Below are positions 47,101-59,400 of a stretch of DNA of 64,000 bases, in pieces; the stretch's first letter is position 1; every line of letters begins with the position of its first letter. The notes beneath the pieces are model-generated. The model was given only the letters and a program-made list of their open reading frames with translations, did not search any database and had not been told where the DNA came from. The stretch lies in contig NC_012874.2 of the NCBI RefSeq assembly GCF_000003195.3, forward strand, positions 837,001-901,000, read 5' to 3'. The position numbers were made by a program, and so were the translations under genes. Source of the DNA: Sorghum bicolor (Eukaryota > Streptophyta > Magnoliopsida > Poales > Poaceae).

Positions 47101-49786
47101 AATTCCATAGTTTTTGATTCAAGCAAAAAATGCTCGCTCCTGACCAAAGCAAAAAATGGGGAACTCCTGTTCTGTGCACATGCGTTCATGTAGTGAGCAT
47201 GAAGAGCAACACATCCAGGCCCATCAAGTTCTGTTTCTGGTACCATTGGTTGTCCAAATAGGAAGTCAGGGTTCGACTGAAACCAAACATGAGCGAGTTT
47301 AGACGATTTGGTGTGTTGTGCTATCTGCTGCTTCTCAACCACCTCCTGACATCCATGCTGCTTCTGCTTGTGAACCACCTTCTGAACCAGTTTGGTGTCA
47401 CCACTGGGTCGCCCCTGCTGCTTTAGCTTGTCAACCACATTCTCAACACCCTTGCCTACTTTAGGGGGTCGGCGAGGTGCAAATGGAGGCTTTGTGTTTG
47501 TGAGCTTATTTTCTTTGTTGCCTACCACATGTGCCAAGGAAGCACAATTTTGTACAGTAGTGTCATTCGCTTTCCCATTCAGTGAGGGTGACACTTTGGG
47601 TTCCAAAAGGACATTTAGATTGCTTTTAGCTGACCCTGGTGTTGGAAGTTTAGCTAAGATAGAAGAGGACCGCGGTGTTACCACAACCCATTCTCTCTTC
47701 CACTTGATCCTTTTGTACAAAGCGTCTCCAAGAGTTCTTATCTCCTTGCTTTGCAACGGAAGCAGCACATGGCCTTCATATTTTGGACATACAAAATCAA
47801 TATGTACAATGACATAACCCTCCTCTACCGGAACCCTATATAGCTCAGTATTGTTTGGATATACCGTACCCGTTGCTACCTCGACCTGATAACCTCCACT
47901 GATGATTACCAGTGTACAGGGTGAATCCATAACTTGTTGTTCTGAACTAGGGGAAAGCCAAGGTGCAGTTGGAGGCTTGGTGTTTGTGAGTTTCTTTTGT
48001 TTTTTGCCTACCATATGCGCCATGGAAGCACAGTTCCGTACATTAGAGTCATTCACTTCATATATTGAGGGTGAAACGTTGGGTTCCACAAAGACCTTTC
48101 TGCTTTTGACTGACCCAGGTGATGGAGGATTTGCAGACATGGAAGAGAACGCCCGATGTACCACAACCCATTCCCTCTTCCACTGAATCCTTTTGTACAG
48201 AGCGTCTCCAAGAGTTCTTATCTCATTGCTTGGGTGCGGAAACAGCACATGACCCTCATATTCCGATTCTACAGAATCAATATGTACAATGACATATCCC
48301 TTCGCTACTGGAACTGAATCTAGCAGAAAATTGTTTGGAAATACACGACCCGTTGCTACCTCCACCTGATAGCCTTCATGGTTGATGAGTACTAGTGTAC
48401 AAGATGACTGCCAAACTTGTTGTCCTAAAATTCCACCAATTCTGTCCAACTGTACATCGCAGACTGCATCTGAGGCTGAGGCAAAGCTGCTGCTGTTGTT
48501 ACCACCTGCAGAGGAAGGGGTGTTGGAAAGCAAGCTCAAATGCACTCCTTGTGCACGTAGCCTGGCCATGATATCATTTGTGACCTTCTCAGTAATCTTC
48601 TCGGTGACCTTCTCGGTAATTTCAAGTGCCATTTCTTCTTTAATGGCTTCCAAATTGACATCATTTGAACGCTTCCTCTTTCTGTACATGTCGGTGCAAA
48701 GCGGCCAAAACTGCCAACCAAAAGAACTAGACATACCACGGATGCGCCCTGTCTGTTCTGGTTGTCCCAAGGCCTGTGTGAGCACATCTTTATCCCTGAC
48801 CAAAATGGCCCCTGAAGACTCAATTTCAGCTTGCTTCTTTACAATTTCCTGAGAGAGATTTTCAGCTTCCTTATTCTCCCAAACAATCACAGCTTCACCT
48901 TCTGATATAACCAATCTACCACGTGCACGCATGAAATTCCTAGAGCGGCCAGGAAATTGGTACCAAGGATTAGCAATGCCTGCAACGGCTAACTCCCTGT
49001 CCTCTTGCTCCCACTGTGCCGATTTCCCAGCATAGCCCCCTGTCCCCAGGTGGTGGTCATGCTTGTTCCTCTCCCGAAGCTTCTTGAATCTCATACTTTC
49101 TTTCTTTGCAGGTTCGCTCTGCTTTAGTGTCACAAAATCTTCCCAATCTTTTGGAGCAATGTATTTGAACTTGGCCGTGGCATTCAACCCTTTGCTGACA
49201 TAGTTGCTTACTAGGTGGCTTTTGTGTGTTCTCCAACATTTGGCTACCATCTGCATCATCTTCTTACAAGCCATATCCTTTAACTCTTCTGCAAACTCCA
49301 ACTTAGGCTGGACACAATCATCAAATAAATGCATCTTATCTTCATCACTTAGGACACTGAAAGATGCCATGACCAAGGATATCCTTTGCCTAGCAATCAG
49401 ACCAGCAAGCCTCCTCATTCTTGCCTTGGCCTCCTTCTCTTTGGGCATCCCATCCTCCGTGAGCTCCATGACAACTATCTTGTCTTCTGGCCACTTTGTG
49501 ACTGTCCTCTTTCTCCGGAGTGGACACCGAGGTTGAGATGCTAGCACCTCTGCATCTGCATCTACCTCTCCCTCCTGTGTAGAATCATCACTATGTTGGT
49601 CCTCTGTATTAGCATCTGTCCCTTCCTCCTCTTCACTATCAACTCTTTCGTCGGCATTTGATGATAAATATTCCTCATCAGAGACCTATAAAACAAAATA
49701 TATTAAAGGGTCTTATTGACCATGATACAACTCTGCCATCTATCTAGAAGTAGTGTTAGTATATCACAAACTAATTAGCTTACCAT
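43451..49786 (-). CDS. CACTA TnpA/Ptta-type protein fused to C48 protease
   Basis: Six-exon model: ATG 49786-49784 at an exon end, 49685-47023, 46919-46638, 46542-46467, 46377-46294, 43591-43451; all GT-AG, all phases agree, 1082 aa. An in-frame TAA lies 21 nt before the ATG. The head is acidic. A basic Ptta/En-Spm-like region follows (about 60-270), then a coiled segment (EITEKVTEKITEKV, about 350). Next come two tandem copies of a ~160-residue domain containing GYQVEVATG and TLGDALYKRI. The C-terminus is a Ulp1-type cysteine protease with H in GDHWIAV, D in YVDSN, Q in QPLDN and C in NTCGFY, so all catalytic residues are kept. Such proteins accompany CACTA transposases and bind subterminal repeats; the protease role is unproven. 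The last intron is 2.7 kb and contains a LINE. Confidence 0.82.
44080..44149. repeat. (AT)n(GT)n microsatellite
   Basis: About 17 AT units pass into about 17 GT units with one interruption. It lies in the last intron of the TnpA-type gene. Confidence 0.9.
44540..45840 (+). pseudogene. LINE (L1-type) reverse transcriptase fragment
   Basis: In broken frames this reads TAYFQAIANYRRRRK, NQSAFIKGRYILKS, LNLDYEKAYD (RT motif A), QYADDTILFSKAEES (YADD box) and KYLGVPLHYD. Stops and frameshifts separate them. There is no 5' ORF1, no endonuclease, no poly-A tail and no target duplication, so it is truncated at both ends. It lies opposite in strand within the large intron of the TnpA-type gene. Confidence 0.88.
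47455..48425. repeat. Tandem intragenic duplication (~485 bp x2)
   Basis: The exon 2 segments 47940-48425 and 47455-47940 encode the same ~160-residue domain twice, with shared phrases GYQVEVATG, GYVIVHID, TLGDALYKRI and KLTNTKPP. Both copies stay in frame. Confidence 0.88.
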
Positions 49787-51494
49787 TCGGAAAGGGATCT
49801 GTACTTAGTCAACAGCTACAACTCCGAAGACACAACAACTAACGGACCAGTGACCAGCAGCCTTTTTTCTTTGTCAGATTCCTGGAAACAACGAGCAAAA
49901 GAACTTACATCAGTTGTATTATTTGATAACAGTGTATAACTTGTTCAGATATCTTTTTCAAGATTCGGTTTCTAGGATATAGTTGACATTCGAAGCAGTA
50001 ATACACCATACCATCTATCTTTTTTTAAAATATACTTAACTAATTTTTCTGAACTTTATACCCCAATCAGCAACAATTGAACTCAAAATACTATTTTTAG
50101 ATTCTTGCAAGTGTTCACACAATCTCAGTGGATAGATGAGTAACATTTAGACATTGACAGTTTGTTGTTAACAATGCCCCTAAATAGCATAGTATTTTTC
50201 CTTTCACACAGCTTCTTGATTGACTCTTCTTTGTATTTTACATTAGGTACAACATGAATTGTACTACAGGCTCCGGATCTGGGAGGTACAGTATGTTATT
50301 ACCATTTGTATCTCTGTTCCATCCAATTGATGATCACAGTTAAATTAAGAACCAGCAAAGCAATTAATTCATATGCCTGAGACATGCAGTTCGTGGAGTA
50401 CAAGCGCATGGTATTACCATTTGTATCTCTGTGTTTCCTTTTCCTTTTGAGGTGCATCAATAAGACTGGCTTGGCTTGAGTGCTGAGTTCACAACTATCT
50501 ATTCTGTTGAGTTGCACTGCAATAGTCTGCACGACAACTATACTTGTAGATTTCTGCGAGCAAGCATATGATGAACTTAATTTCCTGTGTAAAATGTACT
50601 CTACTGTTTCTTAAGCAACATGATTTACTGGTACATTTCTAGTTCCAAATCATTTTGATAATTGGTCCCCTTTTCAATCTGGTTCTCTTATAAGATATCA
50701 GGATTTCTAGACACATATCATGTTTGTTGTTTCTTCCTTTTATTAATATTCTTTATGCTGCCTTCATCTCTTTTCAATCTGAAGTTACTTTTTGTAAGTC
50801 CTTTAATATTATTTGTATTTGACACACATGCAATGTTTTTTGTTGTTTTATTGACAGTGTGCTACTTGGCTGACTTTAATTGTCCCTACTAGCATGACAG
50901 CCCTATATCTGTACTCACATGGAGAAGCGTCTATTGCAGCATCTCAACCAGTGTAATATCCAGCCTATTCAGCATTAATTCATTCACTGCTTTATTCATC
51001 TTCCTTTTGTGCTTGAGTTCATGAGACACTTTGGTTTGTTTCTTATAATTGCTTATTATGTTTTTGGTAGTGCTTCCATCAAGCCAGTATTGCTTTAAAT
51101 AACCAAATGTATATAAGAATATAATTCCCTGAATTCACTCATCCAGTAACTGTATGCTAAACAGTGTTAATTGATACCTGTCATCCCATCGTAATAGAAA
51201 ATCTGAGTGGTTTATACAAGGTATTAGTTTTACAGAAGATCTGAGTAGTACGTAGTTTCCTATGTGTTAGCTTTACAGAAATCGGTGGCACCTTTACATA
51301 ATGACTACTATTTGTTCAGCATTTCACACATATCCCCTATTGCTGCTGCTAATGACCTTTTGCTTTATATACCTGCAGCAACCTAACCAGGATTTTCATG
51401 TTCAAAAACCCAAGCATATGGACTAGCCTTCTTTATATGGGCACAACTAGGTATAAACTTGAACACATAAATGCTTAACTCCCTGCACAATTTG
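49787..51494. other. Upstream of the TnpA-type gene
   Basis: Probable leader and promoter of the minus-strand gene near 49787-49900. A 23-bp phrase containing TTACCATTTGTATCTCTGT occurs twice (about 50300 and 50413). The rest is AT-rich with no gene recognised. Confidence 0.4.
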
Positions 51495-51605
51495 ATCGGC
51501 TACTACCACCAGTGCCCTGAGCGCGTGGCGTGGCCGGAGCAGGAGCTTGGCCCGCCGCGGCGACTCTACTTCAATGCCGGCCGCATGTTCGTGCAAATAT
51601 ATGTA
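51495..51605 (+). pseudogene. Galactinol synthase fragment
   Basis: One frame reads IGYYHQCPERVAWPEQELG and then LYFNAGRMFV, matching the conserved stretch of plant galactinol synthases (family pattern IGYCQQCP..V.WP, then PPALYFNAGMF). Only about 37 residues remain, an insertion spoils NAGMF, and no start, catalytic DXD region or C-terminus is present. Located between two CACTA genes, it looks like transposon-captured host DNA. Confidence 0.75.
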
Positions 51606-54490
51606 GCACCCAACGTTATCTCTAAATATGATTCTTGCACCAAAAGCGGGCTAATGGATAGGGCCACGTCGCCCGCTAACCCGACACCCGTTGGATCGAG
51701 CGGTCAAGCGATCTGGTCCGTCCGATACGGGTCAGTTCGGGTCTCGACCGATCCATCATCGTGAACCTTCGTGGACCACAGTTCTCTGCCCGTTCCCTCC
51801 CCTCTGCCTGCGCATCGCAAGCGGCAGGCGCCGCTGGCCGCATCCCACACCGGAGAGCTGGCCACGCCTGCACCAGGGAGGAGTAGCGCTGGGGCTAGGG
51901 CCATCTCGCCGCCACGCCAGGGAGCAGCTCCGACCCGCCATGGCCGGGGGCCTGGACCACGAGGGAGAGAGAGAGAGAGAGAGATCAAAACTGGGGCAGC
52001 ACGCCAGGGGCCTCGCCGAAGCGTCGTGGACCGGCGGCGCAGCAGCAGGGGATCATTATCGAGTCCCCTACCTATGCTCAAAAGCTATTTGACAAAATGC
52101 CGCAGCAGAAATGGGAACTAGCTTTTCAATGCGACATAGAGGTGCTGCCACTCTCCAGTCATCTCCATGCGCACAGTGCAGCCAGCAAGGGCGCATCACT
52201 TGCCAAGGTGAGAACCAACAACAACAAGAACCCCAAACAACTTCAGGTATTAAACACATATTTCTCCCATTCTGATTTCTCTCTTTTTTATTCTATGCTC
52301 TACACTTACATATCCATGTGTTATGCTACTTTGACAAGCAAATGTGTCTGCTACTCAGCTCCCGGTTGAATTTTTGTTTTGATGTGTTTAGTTCTAGGCT
52401 TTAATTAACTCAGATGTTTCCTAAACTGTCAAAGGAAATATACATGAATTAAACAACAGAATGAAATTTGTGGATGATCATTCCTTTAGTGTCATTTAGT
52501 GGCAAACAAGTATACTCATCGAGTAGGGCTGCTAAACAAATATAGGATTGAGGTAAAAAAAAACTAACAGGGCCTGCAAAAGACTGTATTCAAGATTATT
52601 ATCATTTTTATACACAGATTTAGTATTTAAAGCATAGAACAACTTGAATGCCAAATATCCTATTTCCTACAATTTGGGCAACTGTATTCATAAATTTATC
52701 TGTCAATGCATGTGTCCACGATGGTATGGTGTATTGTTATTTAGACAAAATTATGGGGAAAAATAAATCCAAGCATAGGTACAACTCAGTAATAAGTCCA
52801 CTGGAGTAATCAAGTGTTAGCTCATCCATATGCCTGTACCTTGTTCCATGTCTATGGTGTTTACTTTTTCCCACATACAGTTTGGATATAGTTGCCACTT
52901 CATTCTCAGCCCTGCTCAAACATGTTTAACTTTTACTTTTCTCACACTGATACTTCTTATTATACTTAATTTCATCAGTTAAATGTCCTAAACATCATGA
53001 CATTTCATTGTACACTTCTCGCTATCTTCATACACTCAGCCAACTTGATCTATATTATAAATTTAGCTATTGAACATATTCAAATTTGATGTCTACTTAC
53101 ATAAATCCCTTCTTATCATCCTTTGCTTTACAATATCCTGCAGGTGGGGCATGATTAGTTGAAGAAAGACAAATTTAGCTATATATAAGAGATCTATCAG
53201 GAGTGACCCCTATTAAACTTCACCAAGATTTATATCTGAAGCATGGTTAACAGATCAAACGATGCTAGTAAAATGTCCATGTAAATTCAATTATTTATAA
53301 CTTTTCTCAGCTTGTTAGTAGTCGATCTTGCAATTACTAACTACGTAAGTGAATATTCAGCTGCCAACATTATCAGCTTGCACATCTTTTTACATTTAGT
53401 TACTTGTTGATACTATATGTCACAGATTGATCTACTAGCGACATCAAAGGACTCAAAGTATATCTGGCTCAGTGCTCTAACAAGGATAGGGACTGAGTTG
53501 AATTGTTTATATGTTTACAAACTTAAAGTAAGATCTGTACTTGCTACACATTTAGAAAGTTGCAAATTGCATATTCTTATCATCGATTCATCGTAATGCC
53601 ATAGGTAATTATTTGATATTTTCAATTATTAATATTTTGCATCACAATATTTTTCTCATTCAAAATCATTATAATGATGGATATTCTTATATATTATCCA
53701 AGCAGCAAAGGAGCACAGTAATGGTCTCCACATACTCCCGCATGCATCACGGACTGGGCACTGGCCAACACAGGCAGGAGTGCGGCAAAGCCGCGCATGG
53801 TTTCTAGTATATACTAGTGTCCGCCACTGGCACAAACCCAACTGATGGATTTTGCAAAGAAAAAGACTAGGGTTGCAAAGTAGCAGCAGATCGAGACTAA
53901 TTAAGCACTAAATTAGGAGGGGGCCAAAGGAATCGACCAAAAGCGATGAACGTGCGCAGATCGGACAAAAAGATATCACCTTGAGAAGGACCTTCACGTG
54001 CTTGAGAAAGGGGACCAGAGGGCCACTTGGCTTTGTCGCTGTCGGGCGGAGCACCTGGTCCGGGGGCTGCAGATGATGGGGACGAGGAGAGCCGACCTCG
54101 CTGGCCCGGGTGAGCTCGCAAACCGGCACGACACAGCCTGGATCGGAGACGCTCGGGTCGCTGCCGAGGAGGGGCAGCGAGGGCGCAGGCAGGCAGGGCA
54201 ATGCTGGCGAGATGCGGAAAAAATGAAGTGGATGTCTAGATCGCTGTGTAGAAAGGCGCCTCGAAGAAGGGACGCCAAAAGACCATCCTGCCCTCACTGT
54301 TTCACGTCTGAACCGGACAAAACAGGGAGCGTGACCTCATCCTCTCCGATCCTTCTCATTTCGTCTCTCCCCGGGCCCGAACAGGAGCCGTTCCCACGCC
54401 GCCGTCACCTCTGCCGGCTGTCGACGCCGCCATCACCTTCCACCATTGCCGCTGCCCTGAGCCCATCCACCCTCCCCCAAATCGTACGTC
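51606..54490. other. Mixed sequence between CACTA genes
   Basis: GC-rich to about 52110, with a (GA)n run at 51965-51983, then AT-rich. From about 53890 it is GC-rich again and probably includes the promoter of the GRF gene. I see no complete gene. Confidence 0.35.
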
Positions 54491-55073
54491 ATGCGAGCGT
54501 CGTCCGACCATAGCAGCGCTGTGAGCTCTGCTTACCAGCGCCTGGCATCGGACCGCGGGGAGAAGACTGGGCTTCCGCTTGTGCCGTGCCCCAAGTGTGG
54601 TGCGGAGGTCTTGGAGCTCGTTTGTGGTCCCAGATCCAAGGTTCCTGGGTCTATTTTCTTCAAATGCCGGTTTCATGAAAGAGATGTAAGTCCTCAGTGC
54701 CATTTTTTGCTATAGGGTTTGTATTTTCTTGCCTTTGGTCCGGGACTGTGCCTGATAATTGGTCAGTAATTTGCAAGTGCAGGTGCCAGGAACGTGCCCT
54801 TGGTACTTGTTTCAAGACAAGTATGAGCAATTGCTGGTTGCAAGGGGACTGATTGCCAAAGAAGGAGGCCATGGACAACAAGTTATGAATAATGATGAGC
54901 TTGGAGGGTTGCAGGGAGAAGAACATGATGTGGAGGCACTGAAGAGTGGGATTGCTGGTTTAGATGCAAAGCTGAATAAGCTTGTAGGCCTAGGCCAAAT
55001 TGGAGTTGTCTGTTGTGTGATTGTTACTGTGTTTGTTGTTGTTGGTGTCATCAGCATGATGCTGAAGTATTAG
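54491..55073 (+). CDS. GRF-type zinc-finger membrane protein, two exons
   Basis: Exon 1 54491-54685 and exon 2 54783-55073, phase-0 intron (GAT|GTAAGT ... TGCAG|GTG), 161 aa. Residues about 28-78 form a zf-GRF domain: CPKCG, then GSIFFKC, then the final CPWYLF joined across the intron. A hydrophilic, partly helical stretch follows. The C-terminus is one membrane span (GVVCCVIVTVFVVVGVISMM). Small GRF proteins like this are numerous in grasses and often occur near transposons; their function is unknown. GRF domains in other proteins bind nucleic acid. It may be a host gene or transposon cargo. Confidence 0.82.
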
Positions 55074-55162
55074 TAGGTATTGTAATGGAAATGTGTTTTG
55101 TTCATTGAAATCAATCAATTGTGCAATGAACTCCGTTTGAATGAAATGGCTGTGATGTGGAC

Positions 55163-55610
55163 GGAGGAATTTCTAGCTCTGGGAAGTACTAATAATTCCG
55201 AGGGGTTCTCTGTCTTGGAACGAGAAAATATAGAAGGATGAATTATTCGTGGGCGGAGCAATTTAAACTCGGTGAAGTAATAATCCCACGAGAAAATATT
55301 GAAGGATGAATTTCCAGGTCGGGTGAGTAATATTTCTGAGGAAGGGCTCTCTGTCTTGGAACGAGAAATATTGAAGGATGAATTTTCAGGTCGGGTGAGT
55401 AATATTTCTGAGGAAGGGCTCTCTGTCTTGGCCGAGGGAAATTTTACAGGTTTTTGGACGGAGGAATTTCCAACACGGTCAAGTAATAATTCCAAGGAAG
55501 GGTTCTCTGTCTTGGAACGAGAAAATATTGAATGATGAATTTGTAGGTCGGATGAGTAATATTTCTGAGGAAGGGTTCTCTGTCTTGACCAAGGGAAATT
55601 TTGATAGAGG
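55163..55610. repeat. ~72-bp minisatellite, about six units
   Basis: Units share GGGTTCTCTGTCTTGGAACG (or GGGC...) and ATATTGAAGGATGAATTT, with the phrase GGTCGGGTGAGTAATATTTC in several. Because the unit is divisible by three, frames stay open for up to 126 codons (minus) without resembling any protein. It lies between the GRF gene and the transposase. Confidence 0.85.
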
Positions 55611-56459
55611 TGTTTATAGAGTTAATAAAAGATCTATTGAGCACTTAAAGAAACAACTAAGTAATATCATTTTCAACCCCACTTAATAGTATGTCATCCT
55701 ATAACTCAAGAGAAGTTCAAATGAAATTAACATCAAAACCAAAGTTCTCTCGAAATGAAGCATGATGTTCGCATCTGAAGTAAAAATTGATGGTCACATA
55801 TTTCAAGTGCACTTTTCACATTGATATTTAAGTGAAAATTCACATTGATATTTAAGTGAAAATCTCATGAAACATCATTAGCTCTTTATATGCATTGTCA
55901 TCTATTCAACAAAACCCACAATGCCACCAATTGTAAAATCAGAGAAAAAAGCTCCTCTCATTAACCAAAGACAAATCTGTGGAAATTCCGATTCATCATC
56001 TATGCAGCATCTGGATGACACAAATCTCTGAATTGCCTATGGACCTCATTAGAGTTGTGTCTGCCACTCTTGATTGTTGTGTTGCATATAGTTACTAATA
56101 AGAAGAATCAAATAAGAGGCCAAAATTAAAGAATAAAGTACATTGTGCCAACTGCAACACCAATATATATATTGCATATAATAAGTTATACTGATCAGTT
56201 CTAGAATTTTACACCAGAAAGCAACCAACTTCTGGTAGAGTTAAACATTTCCATCTGCTAGCGCCTATATATCTCTACCAAGTAAATCAGATTCCATGTG
56301 TTCGAAGTGCAGCAGCAGCAACTTAAGCAGTTGAGGAGCTCCTACATATATACCTGCATAATAAATAAACATCAAGTTATAAGCAGCTTGCTAAATCACC
56401 GCGAGGCTTAATTGTTCTAAAAAATCATAGGGGCATTTGCTCAAAAACTCACATGAGCA
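55611..56459. other. 3' flank of the tnp2 transposase
   Basis: AT-rich. A 20-bp phrase containing TTCACATTGATATTTAAGTG is doubled at about 55817-55860. No gene seen. Confidence 0.4.
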
Positions 56460-59400
56460 TCATTTTCTACGTGCTTGCTGTTTTCGGCGTGTTTTTTCCA
56501 CGGGAGCACTCTCTCTACGACCAGCTCTTAGGTATGGCGTTAGCTCGCTCGCCAAAAGCACAGGGAGGATGGAAGTATCAAAAGGAGGGACTTCATTGGA
56601 TTGCTTGAACTCTTCCTCTTCCACTGGATTTTCAACTCCCACAACCCTCTTTTTCCCAGGGAGAACCACTAGTTGTTTCATGTTTCTAGTGTCACGCACA
56701 TAGAAGACTTGGGAAACCAGACTTGCGACTACAAACGGCTCTTCCTTGTACCCAATCTGTTCAAGGTCAACTGTGGTGTAGCCATATGGGTCTTTCTTGA
56801 CATGTCCTCCCTTAACCCATCTACACCGAAAAAGGGGCATCTTGAAGCCTGAATACGAGAGTTCCCATATCTCTTCAATCTGGCCGTAGTATATTGTCTT
56901 CTGCATGTTGCTGTTAAATGCATCTACACGAACAGCAGAGTTCTGGTACACACTTTTCTTGTCTTGATCAATGGTGTAAAACGTGTAGCCATTTATGTCA
57001 TAGCCCTGATAAGTTGTGACTGTGAAGAACGGGCCGGCTGCCACCTGTCGTAGCTTATTGTCTGTGCAAGAGCTTGAACTGGAAAATTTATCTCTAAACC
57101 AATTATTGAACTCATTCATATGTGTCCTCGCTACCCAAAACTCGCCCCTGTGTGGATAAAGTTGCCTCAATTCCTCCTTATGCTCTGTGATGTAAGGTTC
57201 CACTCCTTTTGTGTGTTGTAACACTAGAAACTTGGCTCTTTCAAAGTCATCTGCATCCGGAATAATTTGCTTCTCCCCAAGAAACCCTTTCCCCGCTAGC
57301 CTTCCCTCATGGCGAGACTTGGAGATGCCGATTGGATTTGTGGGGTCAATGTAACTGAGGCACCAGTCGACCACCTCTTCAGTAGAATAGCACTGCGCCA
57401 TGCTTCCCTCAGGGTGAACTCGACTCTTAGCATACTTATTCAAAGTACTCATAAATCTCTCATATGGATACATGTGGTGGAGGAACATCGGTCCAAGATA
57501 CCTGATTTCCTTAACCAAATGTATAATGAGATGGACCGATATGTCAAAGAAAGACGGCGGGAAGTAAGCCTCAAGGAGACACATTGTCTCATATATGTTT
57601 TCTTCAAGATCATATAGTGACTCTTCATCAAGGACCTTCTGAGAGATTGCATTAAAGAAGAAACAGAGACTCATGATTGCCTTTCGGGTTTTTTCTGGCA
57701 ATATGTTCCGAATACCAACAGCAAGCATTGTTGTGAGCATAACATCACAATCATGAGCTTTCATGGGGAGCATTTTGTTTTCTTTTGGATGTACAAGTTT
57801 TCGGATGTCAGCTGCGTATCCAGAGGGAACTTTGACACTACGAAAGAAGTCACACAATTCTTGCTTCTCTGATCGAGTTAGGTTTACGGCACATAAACGT
57901 GGCTGGGCACTAGCACCGTTAGGTTGGAGCTCGGGCCTTATATCCAACTCCTCTAGGTCAGCTCTTGCTTTTGCATGGTCCTTGGTTTTAAGTTTATCAT
58001 TCATGAGTGTCCCAAGTAAACTCCCACAGACATTCTTTTTCACGTGCATGAGGTCGATGCTGTGGCGGACCCCAAGGTCTTTCCAGTAAGGTAGCTCCCA
58101 TAGGATTGACATTTTCTTCCACCTCTTTTTATCGACACTACTTGTTTTTTCATTGCGCTTTCGCTTTCCAAGGACAGTGCTCTTAGGGTTAACTGTAGGT
58201 GTGATATCCTTTAGCACCTGCTCATAAACATGTTCACCATTGAAATGCCTTGGAGCAGATCCGGTCTCCCTCGTCCCATCAAACTGATGTTTCATTTCCC
58301 GGTATGGATGAGACATACGAAGGAAACGCCGGTGCCTTACATAAACTCTTTTCTTTGAATTATTCAGCCAAACAGTCTCGGTGTCATCTAAGCACTGAAA
58401 GCAGTCTTTTTCTCCTTTGCTCTGCCCAGAAACACTACGATGTCCTGGAATATCAGTGATGGTGGTGAACAACATGGCACGTAAGTCGAAAGACTCTTTC
58501 CTAAAACCATCATACACCTTAATACCCTTTTCTTTCCAGAGTTCTTGGAAATCATCAATAAGCAACCTTAGAAACACGTCGATGCTAAGACCTGGTTGAT
58601 GCGGACCAGAGATCAAAATTGACATCATCATGTACTTCTGCTTGTTACACAACCAGGGTGGAAGGTTGTAGATACTTAACAGCACAGGCCAGACGCTATG
58701 TGAGCTACTCATTTTACCAAATGGGTTCATACCATCTGTGCTTAGTGCAAACCGAAGATTCCTTGGTTCTTTAGCAAAAGATTTATATTTGTTGTCAATG
58801 TACCGCCACTGAATACCATCTGCTGGGTGTCGTATATAACCATCAACCTTCCGGCCATCTGAGTGCCAAGTCAACAGTTGTGCGTCCTTAGAGGTTGCAA
58901 ACAACCGTTTTAGGCGAGGGATTATAGGGAAGTACCATACGACCTTCATAGGTACTTTACGACGCATCATGCTGCCAACAACCTCACCAGTTCCTTGTTT
59001 GTAACGAGAGGTTTGACACTTGGGGCATTCCGTGGCATTTTTATTGTCACCAGTGAACAAGATGCAATTATTCTTGCAAGCATCAATTTTCTCAAACTTC
59101 AATCCCATTGGACAGATAATCTTTTTGGCCTCATATGTAGTCTTGGGTATCTCATTCTCCTCAGGAAACATATCTGCAAGCACTTCTAGCATTTCTTTGA
59201 AGCCCCTGTCAGTCAAATGATTTGATGCCTTCAATTGGAGAAGCTTTAGCGAACCAGACAACCTTGTATACCTCCTGCAATTCGGATAGAGTGGGGTCTT
59301 CATATCCTTTAACAGTTGTTCCAGCTTCTTCAAATCTGGACAAGCGTAACTAGCAAAGCCTGCATCACGCACCATCTCCTCTAGATTCTCGGCAAGATGG

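Noticed and set aside
52064..52108. Possible PPR fragment (YAQKLFDKMPQ)
   Set aside because: The similarity to PPR motifs covers only about 12 residues, too short to support a call.
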